A stretch of 21,369 nt of DNA from Pelargonium cotyledonis (Eukaryota; Streptophyta; Magnoliopsida; Geraniales; Geraniaceae). Shown here piece after piece: positions 1 through 8,958 of this stretch. Both the position numbers and the translations under genes were made by a program. Every line of letters starts with the position of its first letter. The first letter of the stretch is position 1. The stretch is taken from positions 1 to 21,369 of the forward strand of contig JAYMTA010001175.1 of the NCBI GenBank assembly GCA_036897625.1, in the 5' to 3' direction. The notes beneath the pieces are model-generated. The model was not told the DNA's origin, did not search any database, and saw only the letters and a program-made list of their open reading frames with translations.

Positions 1-738
1 TCTTCCTTCACCAAACATCGATAAGCCATCACTGGAGTAAGGTGGTCCGAGAATATGCATTGGTATAGAGGAACTAAATTCCCTTCCTTCGCAGCTTCTA
101 GAAAGCTTTCTGACTGATCCACTGAAGAAAAAAAGCACACCAAATCAGTTATAACATGCTGCTCCATTTACAACATTTTGAACAAATTAGTCCAACATGT
201 CTCCAATTCTACTGTTCAAATTTGACAAATTCTCTCACATTTTCTGAACTAACATCATGTATTCATATCAATTTCAACCAAAACAACACCACAACCAAAA
301 TCCAAACAGTCCTTTGTCCACAGCTCATTTCCATCATTTCTCGACAGCCAAACAAAACTCATAGAATCGAACCTCCAAATCTCTAATATTACTATTTTCA
401 TCAGATTTGACGATATAAACAGCAATACGAAATTAATTAAGCAAACAATCAACAAATCTCCATTCAACAAGCAGATTATTAGATAAAAACGTGAGCAAAA
501 AACAAATACCTAGCGAATGACATGATAAAGAGCATTTCAATTTAGAGAAACGGGAGGTTAATTTGGAATCGGAGGAGACGAGAGCGAGTGAGGTCGGAGA
601 ACTGGAGCTTGAAAATCTCCGACGGAAGTTGACGGAGAGAGGTGGAGAGAAGCGAAGAAATGAGGGCGGTGCGGCTAGGGTTTCCATGGCCAAACCACTG
701 GAGAGCGAAGCCGATGAGTAGAGAGAACGGTGAGTCAT
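1..738 (-). CDS. ASA: Anthranilate synthase alpha subunit, plastid (5' part, 2 exons)
   Basis: The enzyme (TrpE-type component I) converts chorismate to anthranilate, the first committed step of tryptophan synthesis, in the plastid with a glutaminase beta subunit. Exon 1 is 510-738 and exon 2 is 1-121, cut by the window edge; the 122-509 intron has a GT donor and a TTTTCTTCAG acceptor, and the frame joins exactly (76 codons plus 1 base). Exon 2 reads VDQSESFLEAAKEGNLVPLY, followed by the family's CIFSDHLTPVMAYRCLVKE block, which is very characteristic of plant ASA. Exon 1 is rich in Ser, Arg and Ala and lacks acidic residues near the start, as expected of a chloroplast transit peptide. Two in-frame starts exist: Met at 738 and Met at 687 (METLAAPP). 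The second sits in a strong gccATGg context. Only about the first 116 residues are present, so the catalytic and Trp-feedback regions lie outside. Family call is firm; which paralogue (ASA1 or ASA2) is not resolvable. Confidence 0.93.
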
Positions 739-820
739 TTTCGGCGGCGGCGGTGGTTACGTGGCGGTGGTGTTTATTTCTGAATCGAACTTAGACAGCC
801 GACACTGAAGGCTACGAACT

Positions 821-838
821 GGTATTTAAATATTTATT
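821..838 (-). promoter_or_regulatory. Possible TATA-type core promoter of the ASA gene
   Basis: On the minus strand this AT-rich stretch reads as overlapping TATTTAAATA/AATAAATA elements about 85-100 bases upstream of the first in-frame ATG at 738, a normal spacing for a plant TATA box with a short leader. Position is the only support; no start site can be seen. Confidence 0.35.
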
Positions 839-1817
839 GTGTTGTGTCAGTCACTGGGTGTGACTTTAAAAGAATAAAATAAATAGTAGCATTTTAAGGT
901 AACAAATAAAATTATCGTTGGTATTTATTGATGTATTTAATGTTGAGATATTCATAAAAATAAATGGTTTGAGTTATAATTTAAATTGGTCAAATATATC
1001 TAGCCGTGTTGGATCAACGTTTACTTATTTGCTTTAACGTATCAAGTCGGGTCGTGTAGCTTGAATAACTAGTTGAATCCTTTACTTATATCAGTTAATG
1101 AAGTTTAAGTTTGTCTCTATTATCTGATATGTATTTGAGAGAGAGTGTTTATATGGAGTCTGTCACCCTTTGAAACACTAGTTAGGTCATCAACCTAACC
1201 CTCAGTTTAATCTTTGAAGTTGGAGTTCAGTTTGTCACGATATTAGAGGTGGTTTTCTTTGGGTTTAGATATATGTTTGTCTTGATTTTCGACTTAAATT
1301 CACATATCCACGTGCACACTCGTGAGGGGAAATGTTAAGTGATAGATTTGTTCAAGTCAAATTTTTCCATCTGTCCATTTAATGTGGATTCGCAGAAATT
1401 GTTGTAACTAAACTAGAAAAACATGCATTTCTTGACAAAATTGCAAGGTGAAATCCCATGAAACATCAGGTGTTATTTGTTACCTAGAACGGGGCTTATA
1501 TCAATCAACAATAGTTGTCGTTTTTTTGTTTCTTTTCTACAACGCCTGAATTAACAAACAACTCAAAAGTCAAATCAAACTCGATTATCATATTTTGGGT
1601 TTTTATTTTAGTATTAGGATGCTAAAACTACAATTTGAAATGAAAAGAACGTGAGGTCTTTGTTTTTTAATCATCAATAACATGAATTATCAGTAGTGTG
1701 TTACTGTTTATCAATATCGTTACGACACTAAATTATATTATTTCACATATAATGATACATCGTAGATGTTTCATGCATACAAAATTTGAAGATGGAATTA
1801 TTTACCGCTCAAGAAAT

Positions 1818-1925
1818 GCCTATGCCAACTTTTTCGTGGATTTCGAACTGTGGCGCGTGGGATATATGCTGCTGCGGCCGAGGAGGCTGCCTGATTTTCT
1901 TCCGGCAGATGCATTCAGACAAGAC
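1818..1925. other. GC-rich island of unknown origin
   Basis: A stretch with clusters such as GCTGCTGCGGCCGAGGAGG and TTCCGGCAGATGC stands out against flanking DNA that is strongly AT-rich. It is open in more than one frame on both strands, but no translated product was recognised. It could be a gene relic, a captured fragment inside an old transposon, or chance. Confidence 0.3.
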
Positions 1926-2853
1926 TTGTTCTTTTGTTTTTGTTTTCCTCATTATTTTTTCCAGCAATCAAAAAAAAAAAAAAAATACAACTCAACCAGA
2001 TTTCCTCTATTTTTGGTTTTGACTCAAACCCCATTTCTTTTACACAACTAATTTTGATGGTTTTCACTTTTTCCAACCATAAAACATGGCCAGCCTTTCA
2101 CCATTTTTATGTTAATTGCATTAAAAATATCTTAAAGATTGTTGTGTTAGTTGCATTTTACTATTAAAAAAACGAACAAGCCTACCAAATTTTGTACAAA
2201 TAACATGTACGAAATGATGTGTGAATAAATGAGACATGACACGTCAAATATTATATTAGTGACTTGGTTGAATCACAACGTGTCACGTGTGCCGTATGTC
2301 TAATAAACCGGGTGCTCGGTGCCAGAAAATTCATGAAAGGGTAGTGATATTATATATGTCGAGTTATTATTTAGATAAATTAATTTTAAAATACACAAAT
2401 ACGGAAAAAGCATTCGCCACGTAGATTGTCATGTTATTTTGTAAAGAAAAAATTGTCCAAATTTTAGGACATTTAGCATTTTTCGAATAAAATTGTGAAT
2501 ATTAATGATAATTTGGTAAAAACATTTTTTTCTAAATAACCTTTTGTTTAAAACGAAAGATCATCAAACATCAAGTCATGAATCTTGTACAAAACTTGCA
2601 ATTTTATCCACCTTCAAGTTTGACGGAAAGCACAATGGTATGACTCACGTACGTGATCAGCATATGATCTGGCCTATCAGTTTAAATGAATCAAAATCAT
2701 ATATCACAATCAGCCCTTACTAAGAATTTCAGATATGGCGAGTTCATTTCACAAGACACAATGATGTTTCAAAATAAATGTATATTTTTTTTAATAAAGT
2801 ACAAAGGAAATTAAACAATTATTTTAGGCATTGGCGGAGCAGGGGCCGGCCAT

Positions 2854-2871
2854 CATAGGCCATGGCCTATG
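2854..2871. repeat. Perfect 18-bp palindrome
   Basis: CATAGGCCATGGCCTATG is identical to its own reverse complement. It lies in a GC-rich patch beginning TTGGCGGAGCAGGGGCC (about 2831), wording that resembles the subterminal region of some plant DNA transposons, so it may be part of a degraded element. Ends and target duplication were not found. Confidence 0.5.
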
Positions 2872-3191
2872 CTTTGCTCTCTAACTTAAAATAAATGTTA
2901 TAGAAGTGATCACTAAATAATAAGTATGACCCCTTCTTAGTGGTAGTGATGATCCCTTATTTCTACATATAATGTGTCACTATTTAGACATGATACATCA
3001 ATAATTTCACTGATATATACATCACATGTGCAATATATATCCAATAAAGTAGACGCTATTTGGTATAAATATATAAAAGAATATAATAGCACATATGTCA
3101 GTTTATTATTTGTTAAAATTTAATTTTAAACTACGAAAATCTGCTACTTAAATTTTAGCTTTCAATTTTTGCATAAAATTTTGTACAATTA

Positions 3192-3250
3192 TTACTGCAT
3201 CCATCAAATTTTTTTTTTTTTTTTTCATAATTTACTGCATCCATCAAATT
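3192..3250. repeat. 19-bp direct repeat around a poly-T tract
   Basis: TTACTGCATCCATCAAATT occurs at 3192-3210 and again at 3232-3250, separated by a T-run and CATAA. This is a small tandem duplication, most likely replication slippage, about 240-300 bases upstream of the RPP0 start codon. Confidence 0.8.
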
Positions 3251-3380
3251 ATCATCATTTTATATAAACAATCTTCACTAACTGTCATGAGAAAATTTTG
3301 AAATGCAAGAGCCAAGTCAGAGTTAGTTTTTAATTTTTTTTTTAAATTGAGTTAGTTGTTAATTAGTACATAATCATTCC

Positions 3381-3390
3381 CTATAAATAA
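3381..3390 (+). promoter_or_regulatory. TATA box of RPP0
   Basis: CTATAAATAA lies about 105 bases upstream of the RPP0 ATG. This is a near-consensus plant TATA element at a spacing that leaves a leader of roughly 70-80 bases. No other core-promoter candidate is closer. Confidence 0.6.
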
Positions 3391-3489
3391 TTAAATGAGC
3401 TTCTTCACCAATATTCCATTTTGTGAAGCACAACACAAGTGACCATCACTACCACTGTCACATTTTCTCAGTACGTGTGGTGATCGAAA

Positions 3490-6451
3490 ATGGCGGTGAA
3501 ACCATCCAAGGCCGAGAGGAAGGTACAATACGACCAGAAGCTGTGTCGTCTCCTCGACGAGTACTCCAAAATCCTCATCGTCGGCGCCGACAATGTTGGA
3601 TCCAATCAGCTCCAGAACATTCGTCAGGGTCTGCGCGGCGACTCCATCGTTCTCATGGGGAAGAACACCATGATGAAGCGATCCATCAAGCTCCATGCTC
3701 AGAACACTAACAACGACGACATTCTCAATCTCGTTCCGCTACTTGTGGTATGCGATCGATCCATATCTATCTGATCTCAGTTGTTTTTGTTTGTTTGTTG
3801 ATTTTGCTGTTTGGTTGCGGAAAAAATGTAGGAAAATGGAAGGAAATAGATTTTGTTTTAACTTCGGTTATCAGTCACGTTCCGCTATTTGTGCTATGAT
3901 CCGCATGATCTCGATCTGGTGCTTTTTGTCCTCTACTGTCACTGTTTGGTTGCCGGGAAAGCAGAGGAAACATTTTTTCTGATCTATGTTGTTTTTGTTT
4001 GTTTGTTTGTTTGTTAATTTTGTTGTTTGGCTGCCGAGAAAATGTAGGAAATCGGAAGAAATTAGATTTTGTTTTAAATTCTCAATCTCGTCAACCTGCT
4101 AGTGGCGTTTGATCGATCCATCTTCATAACGATCTTAATTATCAGCATCATATCTGATCTCTGTTGTTTTTGTTAGTTTATTTATCTCGCTGCTCGGATG
4201 CCGAGAAATTGTAGGGAAATGGAAGAAAATAGATTTGGTTCTAAAATCGGTTCAGTCTCGTTCCGCTATACGTTCACTGAATGATCCGCATGATCTCTGC
4301 TGCTTGTTGTCCTGTACGGTCACTGTTTGGTTGCCAAGAAAGTATAGGAAAACAGAGGTTTTAGTTTTGAAGCTGTGTTGTATTTTGTTTGATGTCCTTA
4401 ATAAGGCAATTGTTACTTTTATACATTTGTTCAAATTACTCGAATCTAGGAAACTATAATAGTTGTGATATGTTTCACTTGAATAAGTTTACCATCACGG
4501 TGATATACTCTATTTACATCGAATTTTAATTTTTTGTTATTTAGTAATATGAGTTGTGAATTTAGGATTGATGTATCAGAATAATCATAATTAATAACAT
4601 TTGATCGATTATATTTTGTCTTGTTTTACTAGGTGATGAGACAGGTTAAACTAATAAAACTAATTCGATACATACAAAACTAATGCATTTTTTTATGACA
4701 TGTTTAAGTGCATGACCCACATTATCAAATATAGTTATGTTACATTACTATGTATGTACTCGTAGTTGCATTTTTCAACCTATGCAAAGGCTACGTTTTG
4801 CACATATTTTGGTTGTATATTATTTTTTATTAATTAAATAACTATCTATTTGCCTTACTATGAATAATCAGGGGAATGTTGGACTCATCTTCACCAAAGG
4901 TGACCTCAAGGAAGTGAAGGAAGAGGTTGGAAAGTATAAGGTAAAATTGCTATGGCCTATTGATGCATCATTTGCCTATTTACTTTTTTCCTTTTTCAAG
5001 GCTTCAATTAGGTTTCTTAACAAGTTGGGGATTAATTAATTTTTGTTACATGTATTTACTATTTTGTACTATTTCAATTTCTAAATCAGTTGTGGTACTT
5101 AGTTTATGTTAGGGTAAAATATCACTGGACCTCTTGTACTTACCGATTTTTTGGATTTGGCACTCAATTAGGGTTTTGCATAATTTTACACCTTAAACTT
5201 TTCATTTTTTTGAAAAAAGTTCAATGACCTGTGATAACTGGTAAATTACCGCCACATTAGCAAAAATGCCATGTTGACCTGCCACCTCAGCACTCCATTC
5301 CACGTCATCATGCCACATGTACGAACGCATAGCCAAAACGACGTCGTTTTGACAAAATCATTTAAACCCAAAAAATAATTTAAAATGTACTTTTACTATT
5401 TTGCCCTTTATAGTTTTCAATTTTTATAATTTTACCCTCTTCTTCCTCTCTCTTCCCTCTCTCTCTTCTCTCTATCCTCTCTCTCTACTATAAAAACATT
5501 TTACCCATAAATTAAACCCAGATTTTACAAAGTCCCTAATCTATAAACTATTATATGGCAACCCTAACCTAACCATCTCATAATCTCATATATTGAATTT
5601 ACAGTTCCAATCTCCAAAAACATTTCACAAGTTTCACCTGTCACCAAAAACCCAAATATTTCTTTATCAGTACAAACATAAAGAAATTATGATGTGATGT
5701 GATCCATATGAATAGCAGCATCTTGAATTTAGAGTAACCTAGATTTTGAGATTAAAGGAACAGAAATCATAACAGTATTGTTGAACCATATGTACACTAA
5801 AATGAATATTGGGTTCATTTGACAAGTAGATAATATAAAACTTGTGACTTGGAAACAAATCAGATTGAGTCCATTTTCACAACTTTGGACAATTTATGAA
5901 TGAATGTCAAGCTTTACTAAACAAACAACAAAAGATCTCAAGGAAATTAAGAACCTCAGCAGCTACAATGCAGTGGACGTCCTTGACATGAAATTGAGCA
6001 GATTGATCAAACTGTTGAGCCTTGAGAACAGAAAGAACCTCAGACACTAAGGCGTCCTCAATGTTGGGACTGCAAAGAACAATCAAATCGATGTCCCCAT
6101 CAGGAAGGTAGGTCTTCAATGGAACGGAGCCGTCTCTACCATTACTATACGCCATCGCAATTTTAGTTCCGATTTCACCTCATCTCATCTGAATCAAGCC
6201 ATTTCTTTGTTCCATCTTCTGCTCCAAAAACATCCCTCTCCTTTCCATTGTCCCTTTCAACAAACTCTTGACCTCCATTTCCAGATTGAATTGTCACTCT
6301 CATGTTGTTTCTCTTTCCCGGAGATTGGGTTTTTCTCCAGGAATTGCTCACAATGTGTTCACTCCTACCATTTTGATCAATTCCTTTCTACATCTCAACC
6401 ATTTGGGTTTCGGCTTCTCTGTTTTTGAAAAACTGTTCAAATTAGGGTTGC

Positions 6452-6497
<46 letters not shown>

Positions 6498-8241
6498 CAA
6501 AATAGTAAAAATACATTTTAAATTATTTTTTGGATTTAAATGATTTTTCCAAAACGACTTCTTTTGGCCACGTCATGTGTTCGTACATGTGGCATGATGA
6601 CGTGGAATGAAGTGCTGAGGTGGCGGGTCGTCATTTTTGCTGACGTGGCAGTAACTTACTGGTTATCACATGTCATCTGGACTTTTTTCATAAAAATAGA
6701 AAGTTTAAGGTCTAAAACCATGCAAAATCCTAATTGAGAGCCAAATCCAAAAAATCGGTAAGTCCAAGGGGGCCAGTGACATTTTATCCTTTATGTTAAT
6801 ACTCTTGCACTATTTTCAGTGTTTGAAACAGAGATACAGCAGTCCATATATTGATATGTAAACGATATGTTACGTTCTTTTCTTTCTAATACAGGTGGGA
6901 GCCCCAGCTCGAGTGGGTCTCATTGCTCCAATTGATGTGGTTGTCCCGCTTGGAAACACTGGACTCGATCCATCTCAAACCTCCTTCTTTCAGGTTTGTC
7001 CTCGAACTAGTTTCAAACTCATTTTACTTCATATATCAACAAGAGAGTAAGGAGTCTCATCAAGATATTAAGAAAATAGATTCAGATGGAGGTTCTATGC
7101 CCACAATTTATTAGGACGGGTACGAGTGTTAAATCGTAAATTGACATCTCTCGTTATCTTAGCTGAGTCTCAATCCATGATTCTATATCCTCCAACAACA
7201 AAATGGTGTATTTGTTTCTACGATGCCCATTGTACATTTTTGGTTTCTTTAGGTGCTCAACATCCCAACAAAAATCAACAAAGGGACAGTGGACATCACC
7301 ATTCCAGTGGAGCTCATTAAGAAAGGTGATAAAGTGGGTTCATCTGAGGCTGCTCTTCTGTCAAAGCTCGGGATAAGACCATTCTCATATGGTCTTGCTG
7401 TTGTATCTGTGTACGAGAATGGGACTGTGTTCAGCCCCGAAGTGCTTGATCTCACAGAAGATGATTTGGTTGTCAAGTTTGCTGGAGGAATTTCCATGGT
7501 TGCTTCCTTGTCAATGGCTCTTTCGTATCCAACATTGGCAGGAGCTCCCCATATGCTCATCAATGCCTACAAAAACACTCTCGCTTTTGCGGTGGCTACT
7601 GAGTTTTCATTCCCACTAGCAGACGAAGTTAAGGAGTACCTCAAGGTCAGCACTACGGAACTATGTATATTTGAGTTGACAATTCATATCATAACACACA
7701 CACCACATGAATACAAGTACAAAATTAGTTTATTTGGGCTCACATATTTTGTATTTGTGTCGTACTTATGAAAAGTCTCTAAGACACGCACAACACAACA
7801 TGCAAGACACGCGCAACACATACACCTAAGGGTATAATTATAAATTAAGCCTAACAACGTGTCAAATGTTTTGGATATTGTTGTGTCAACAGTTCATTTA
7901 ATTATCATGTTCGTATTTTGTGCTTATAAACGTGATGTATTCGTATTTGACCATTAGGCACGCTTACTAAACATGTCGTGTGTGTGAATTATAGAACACG
8001 ATCAACCTTCAACACGACACACAACATAAGATATATAATAGCATTACTTACGGTGTGATTTTCGTTTAGATGAACTAGTAATATTTTGGATGATGAATTG
8101 CAGGACCCGAGCAAGTTTGCAGCTTCTGCTGCAGTTGCTCAACCTGGGGGCTCTGGCGCTGAAGCAGCTCCTAAGGCGGAAGAGAAGAAGGAAGAACCTG
8201 AGGAATCGGACGAAGACTTGGGATTGAGTTTGTTCGATTGA
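3490..8241 (+). CDS. RPP0: 60S acidic ribosomal protein P0 (ribosomal stalk, uL10), 5 exons
   Basis: P0 anchors the P1/P2 dimers on the large ribosomal subunit and forms the GTPase-activating stalk in the cytosol. Exons are 3490-3747, 4872-4940, 6895-6993, 7253-7645 and 8104-8241. All introns are GT-AG and all junctions fall between codons, giving 86+23+33+131+45 = 318 residues, the usual length for eukaryotic P0. Family landmarks in order: the rRNA-binding L10 domain with [10 protein letters not shown] (exon 1), [12 protein letters not shown] (exon 2), [14 protein letters not shown] and [13 protein letters not shown] (exon 3), [22 protein letters not shown] and the P1/P2-binding helices (exon 4). 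The alanine-rich hinge and the acidic tail [12 protein letters not shown] are in exon 5. The Ser in ESDED matches the usual phosphorylation site. ATG at 3490 is the first Met and matches the family N-terminus. Intron 1 (3748-4871) carries tandem repeats and intron 2 (4941-6894) a transposon; the coding frame is intact. Confidence 0.97.
3721..4365 (+). repeat. Degenerate tandem repeats spanning RPP0 exon 1 end and intron 1
   Basis: About four diverged units of roughly 170-210 bases can be aligned by eye. Each has an exon-like head (CGTTCCGCT.CTTGTG type, at about 3731, 3879, 4089 and 4259) and, for three of them, a tail starting TCTGATCT..GTTGTTTTTGTT (about 3769, 3978 and 4153) and running through TGTTTGG.TGCC..GAAA.TGTAGG to AATAGATTTTGTT. 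The first head is the real 3' end of RPP0 exon 1 with its GTG|GTATG donor. The later heads have CTATG, GCGTTT and CACTGA instead, so the GT donor is lost. The array stops near 4365. Confidence 0.75.
5103..5111. repeat. Left 9-bp target-site duplication of the MULE
   Basis: TTTATGTTA immediately precedes the left terminal repeat and is repeated exactly at 6790-6798 after the right terminal repeat. Confidence 0.9.
5112..5405. repeat. Left terminal inverted repeat of the MULE
   Basis: Pairs with 6497-6789 in inverted orientation through shared blocks such as ACTTACCGATTTTTTGGATT, CCGCCACCTCAGCAC-type and CATGCCACATGTACGAAC. It includes a perfect 16-bp palindrome, AAAACGACGTCGTTTT (5335-5350), that is broken in the right copy. 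Beyond it, 5440-5490 is CT-rich, loosely mirroring the GA tract inside the right repeat. Confidence 0.88.
5955..6155 (-). pseudogene. Captured fragment of a plant nucleotidyltransferase (PAP/OAS1-like) gene
   Basis: Sixty-seven codons on the minus strand contain [16 protein letters not shown] and, further on, [16 protein letters not shown]. This combination is typical of the plant nucleotidyltransferase proteins with a PAP/OAS1 substrate-binding domain. GS and the DGDID pair are the metal-binding signature of the DNA polymerase beta superfamily. The conserved frame stops at GAG|GTTCTT, which looks like an exon end followed by intron sequence, so the capture was from genomic DNA. The rest of the catalytic domain is missing, so it cannot encode a working enzyme. 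An ATG at 6155 starts the open frame, but upstream family residues are absent. It is antisense to RPP0. Whether it is transcribed on its own strand is unknown. Confidence 0.8.
6453..6497 (+). repeat. (GA)n microsatellite at the inner edge of the right MULE repeat
   Basis: About 22 GA units run up to the GGCAAAATAG start of the right terminal repeat. The tract is pure and long, so length polymorphism is likely. Confidence 0.95.
6497..6789. repeat. Right terminal inverted repeat of the MULE
   Basis: Reverse complement of the left repeat at 5112-5405 with scattered substitutions and small indels. It ends at the CCAGTGACATTTTATCC terminus, directly against the target duplication. Confidence 0.88.
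6790..6798. repeat. Right 9-bp target-site duplication of the MULE
   Basis: TTTATGTTA, an exact copy of 5103-5111, directly follows the last base of the right terminal repeat. The match with no mismatch suggests that the insertion is not very old. Confidence 0.9.
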
Positions 8242-8958
8242 GTTTTATTAGTTTTGGTAAATTTGGAAAAAAGTCCCAAGTTTAGGATTAGTAATGGTCT
8301 TTATTTGTTTCATATAAATATGCATTTGGAGATTCTTGTCCAATTTCAGTGCTGTTTTGATTATTTATAGTAGAAGACACATGATTGGAGAGAATTGGTT
8401 TTCTTGTGATGGTTGATGGTCCAACATGACTTGTTTTCTGTTAAAATTGTAGTAAAGTTGATGAAAGACAGTAGAATTTACAATTTACAGTAACATGAAC
8501 AAGGATCGGCACATTAAATATCATCATCATTTGGTGGTTAACTCATAATGCATAATGTCTTCAAGGATCAAAATCTGCATACACAATGAGAATGGAAGTT
8601 GTTAGAACCAAAAGGTACAAGACTAAGTAGATGCGACGTCAGATTTGGATCGGGTTTGAAACTAATCCGAATCCAATCCAAAAGAAATTCCAATCGTTTT
8701 TTTTTTTTTCAAATCGAAGAGGATCAAATTTTGTGCAGATTTGTACATCCAAGCCGGTTCTATACTGAAACTGATTGAATTGAAATGGAATTGGGTTTTG
8801 GATGCACACGAGTTCGGATCCAAATTGCCAATTCTAACTATAAGCAAACAAGGAAGCTATAATTATTGATATCAAGAGTTCGAACCTTGAAATTCAGAGT
8901 GAGCTGAGTGATGCAACTGGCTCTACTATCAATAGCCTTTGCACACTTATCAGCAGAT
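8242..8958. other. Convergent spacer between RPP0 and CDC6 stop codons
   Basis: The 717 bases between the two stop codons must hold both 3' UTRs and polyadenylation regions. On the plus strand, TTTTATTAGTTTTGG and CATATAAATATGC follow the RPP0 stop as plausible AT-rich 3'-end signals; a perfect AATAAA was not singled out. The stretch 8640-8830, with GGATCGGGTTTGAAAC and GAATCCAATCC wording, resembles a degraded dispersed plant repeat. No gene was seen. Confidence 0.55.

Larger units (their letters stand above)
842..3380. other. Divergent intergenic space, ASA to RPP0
   Basis: This is AT-rich non-coding DNA between the two divergent genes. No supported coding region was found: open frames around 1698-2167 are short, run across homopolymers and resemble no family. 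It contains two G-box cores (CACGTG at 1309-1314 and 2284-2289), a poly-A tract near 1970-1985, a GC-rich island near 1818-1925, an 18-bp palindrome at 2854-2871 and a short direct repeat near 3192-3250. The part at 2830-2960 resembles the edge of a degraded DNA transposon but I could not define its ends. Confidence 0.6.
5112..6789. mobile_element. Mutator-like element (Pack-MULE) in RPP0 intron 2
   Basis: The element is 1,678 bp with long terminal inverted repeats (5112-5405 and 6497-6789, about 294 bp, mostly identical). The left end begins GGGTAAAATATCACTGG and the right end, reverse-complemented, begins GGATAAAATGTCACTGG. It is flanked by an exact 9-bp duplication, TTTATGTTA, at 5103-5111 and 6790-6798. 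A 9-bp target duplication with long terminal repeats is the hallmark of Mutator-like elements. No transposase is encoded, so it is non-autonomous. The roughly 1.1-kb core contains a fragment of a host nucleotidyltransferase gene, which makes it a Pack-MULE. It accounts for nearly all of the 1,954-bp intron 2. Confidence 0.9.

Noticed and set aside
1698..2167. Overlapping open frames of 77-117 codons on the plus strand
   Set aside because: They overlap each other in different frames, run through a poly-A tract and show no family motif or promoter; treated as chance.
6207..6543. Open frames on the plus strand inside the transposon core
   Set aside because: They overlap one another, one runs into the GA microsatellite (Arg-Glu repeat), and none resembles a transposase or a captured domain.
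7249..7563. A 104-codon open frame antisense to RPP0 exon 4
   Set aside because: It is a shadow of the well-supported P0 exon on the other strand.
8868..8895. GGTTCGAAC on the minus strand, like a tRNA B box
   Set aside because: No matching A box, cloverleaf or tRNA-derived SINE structure is found around it.
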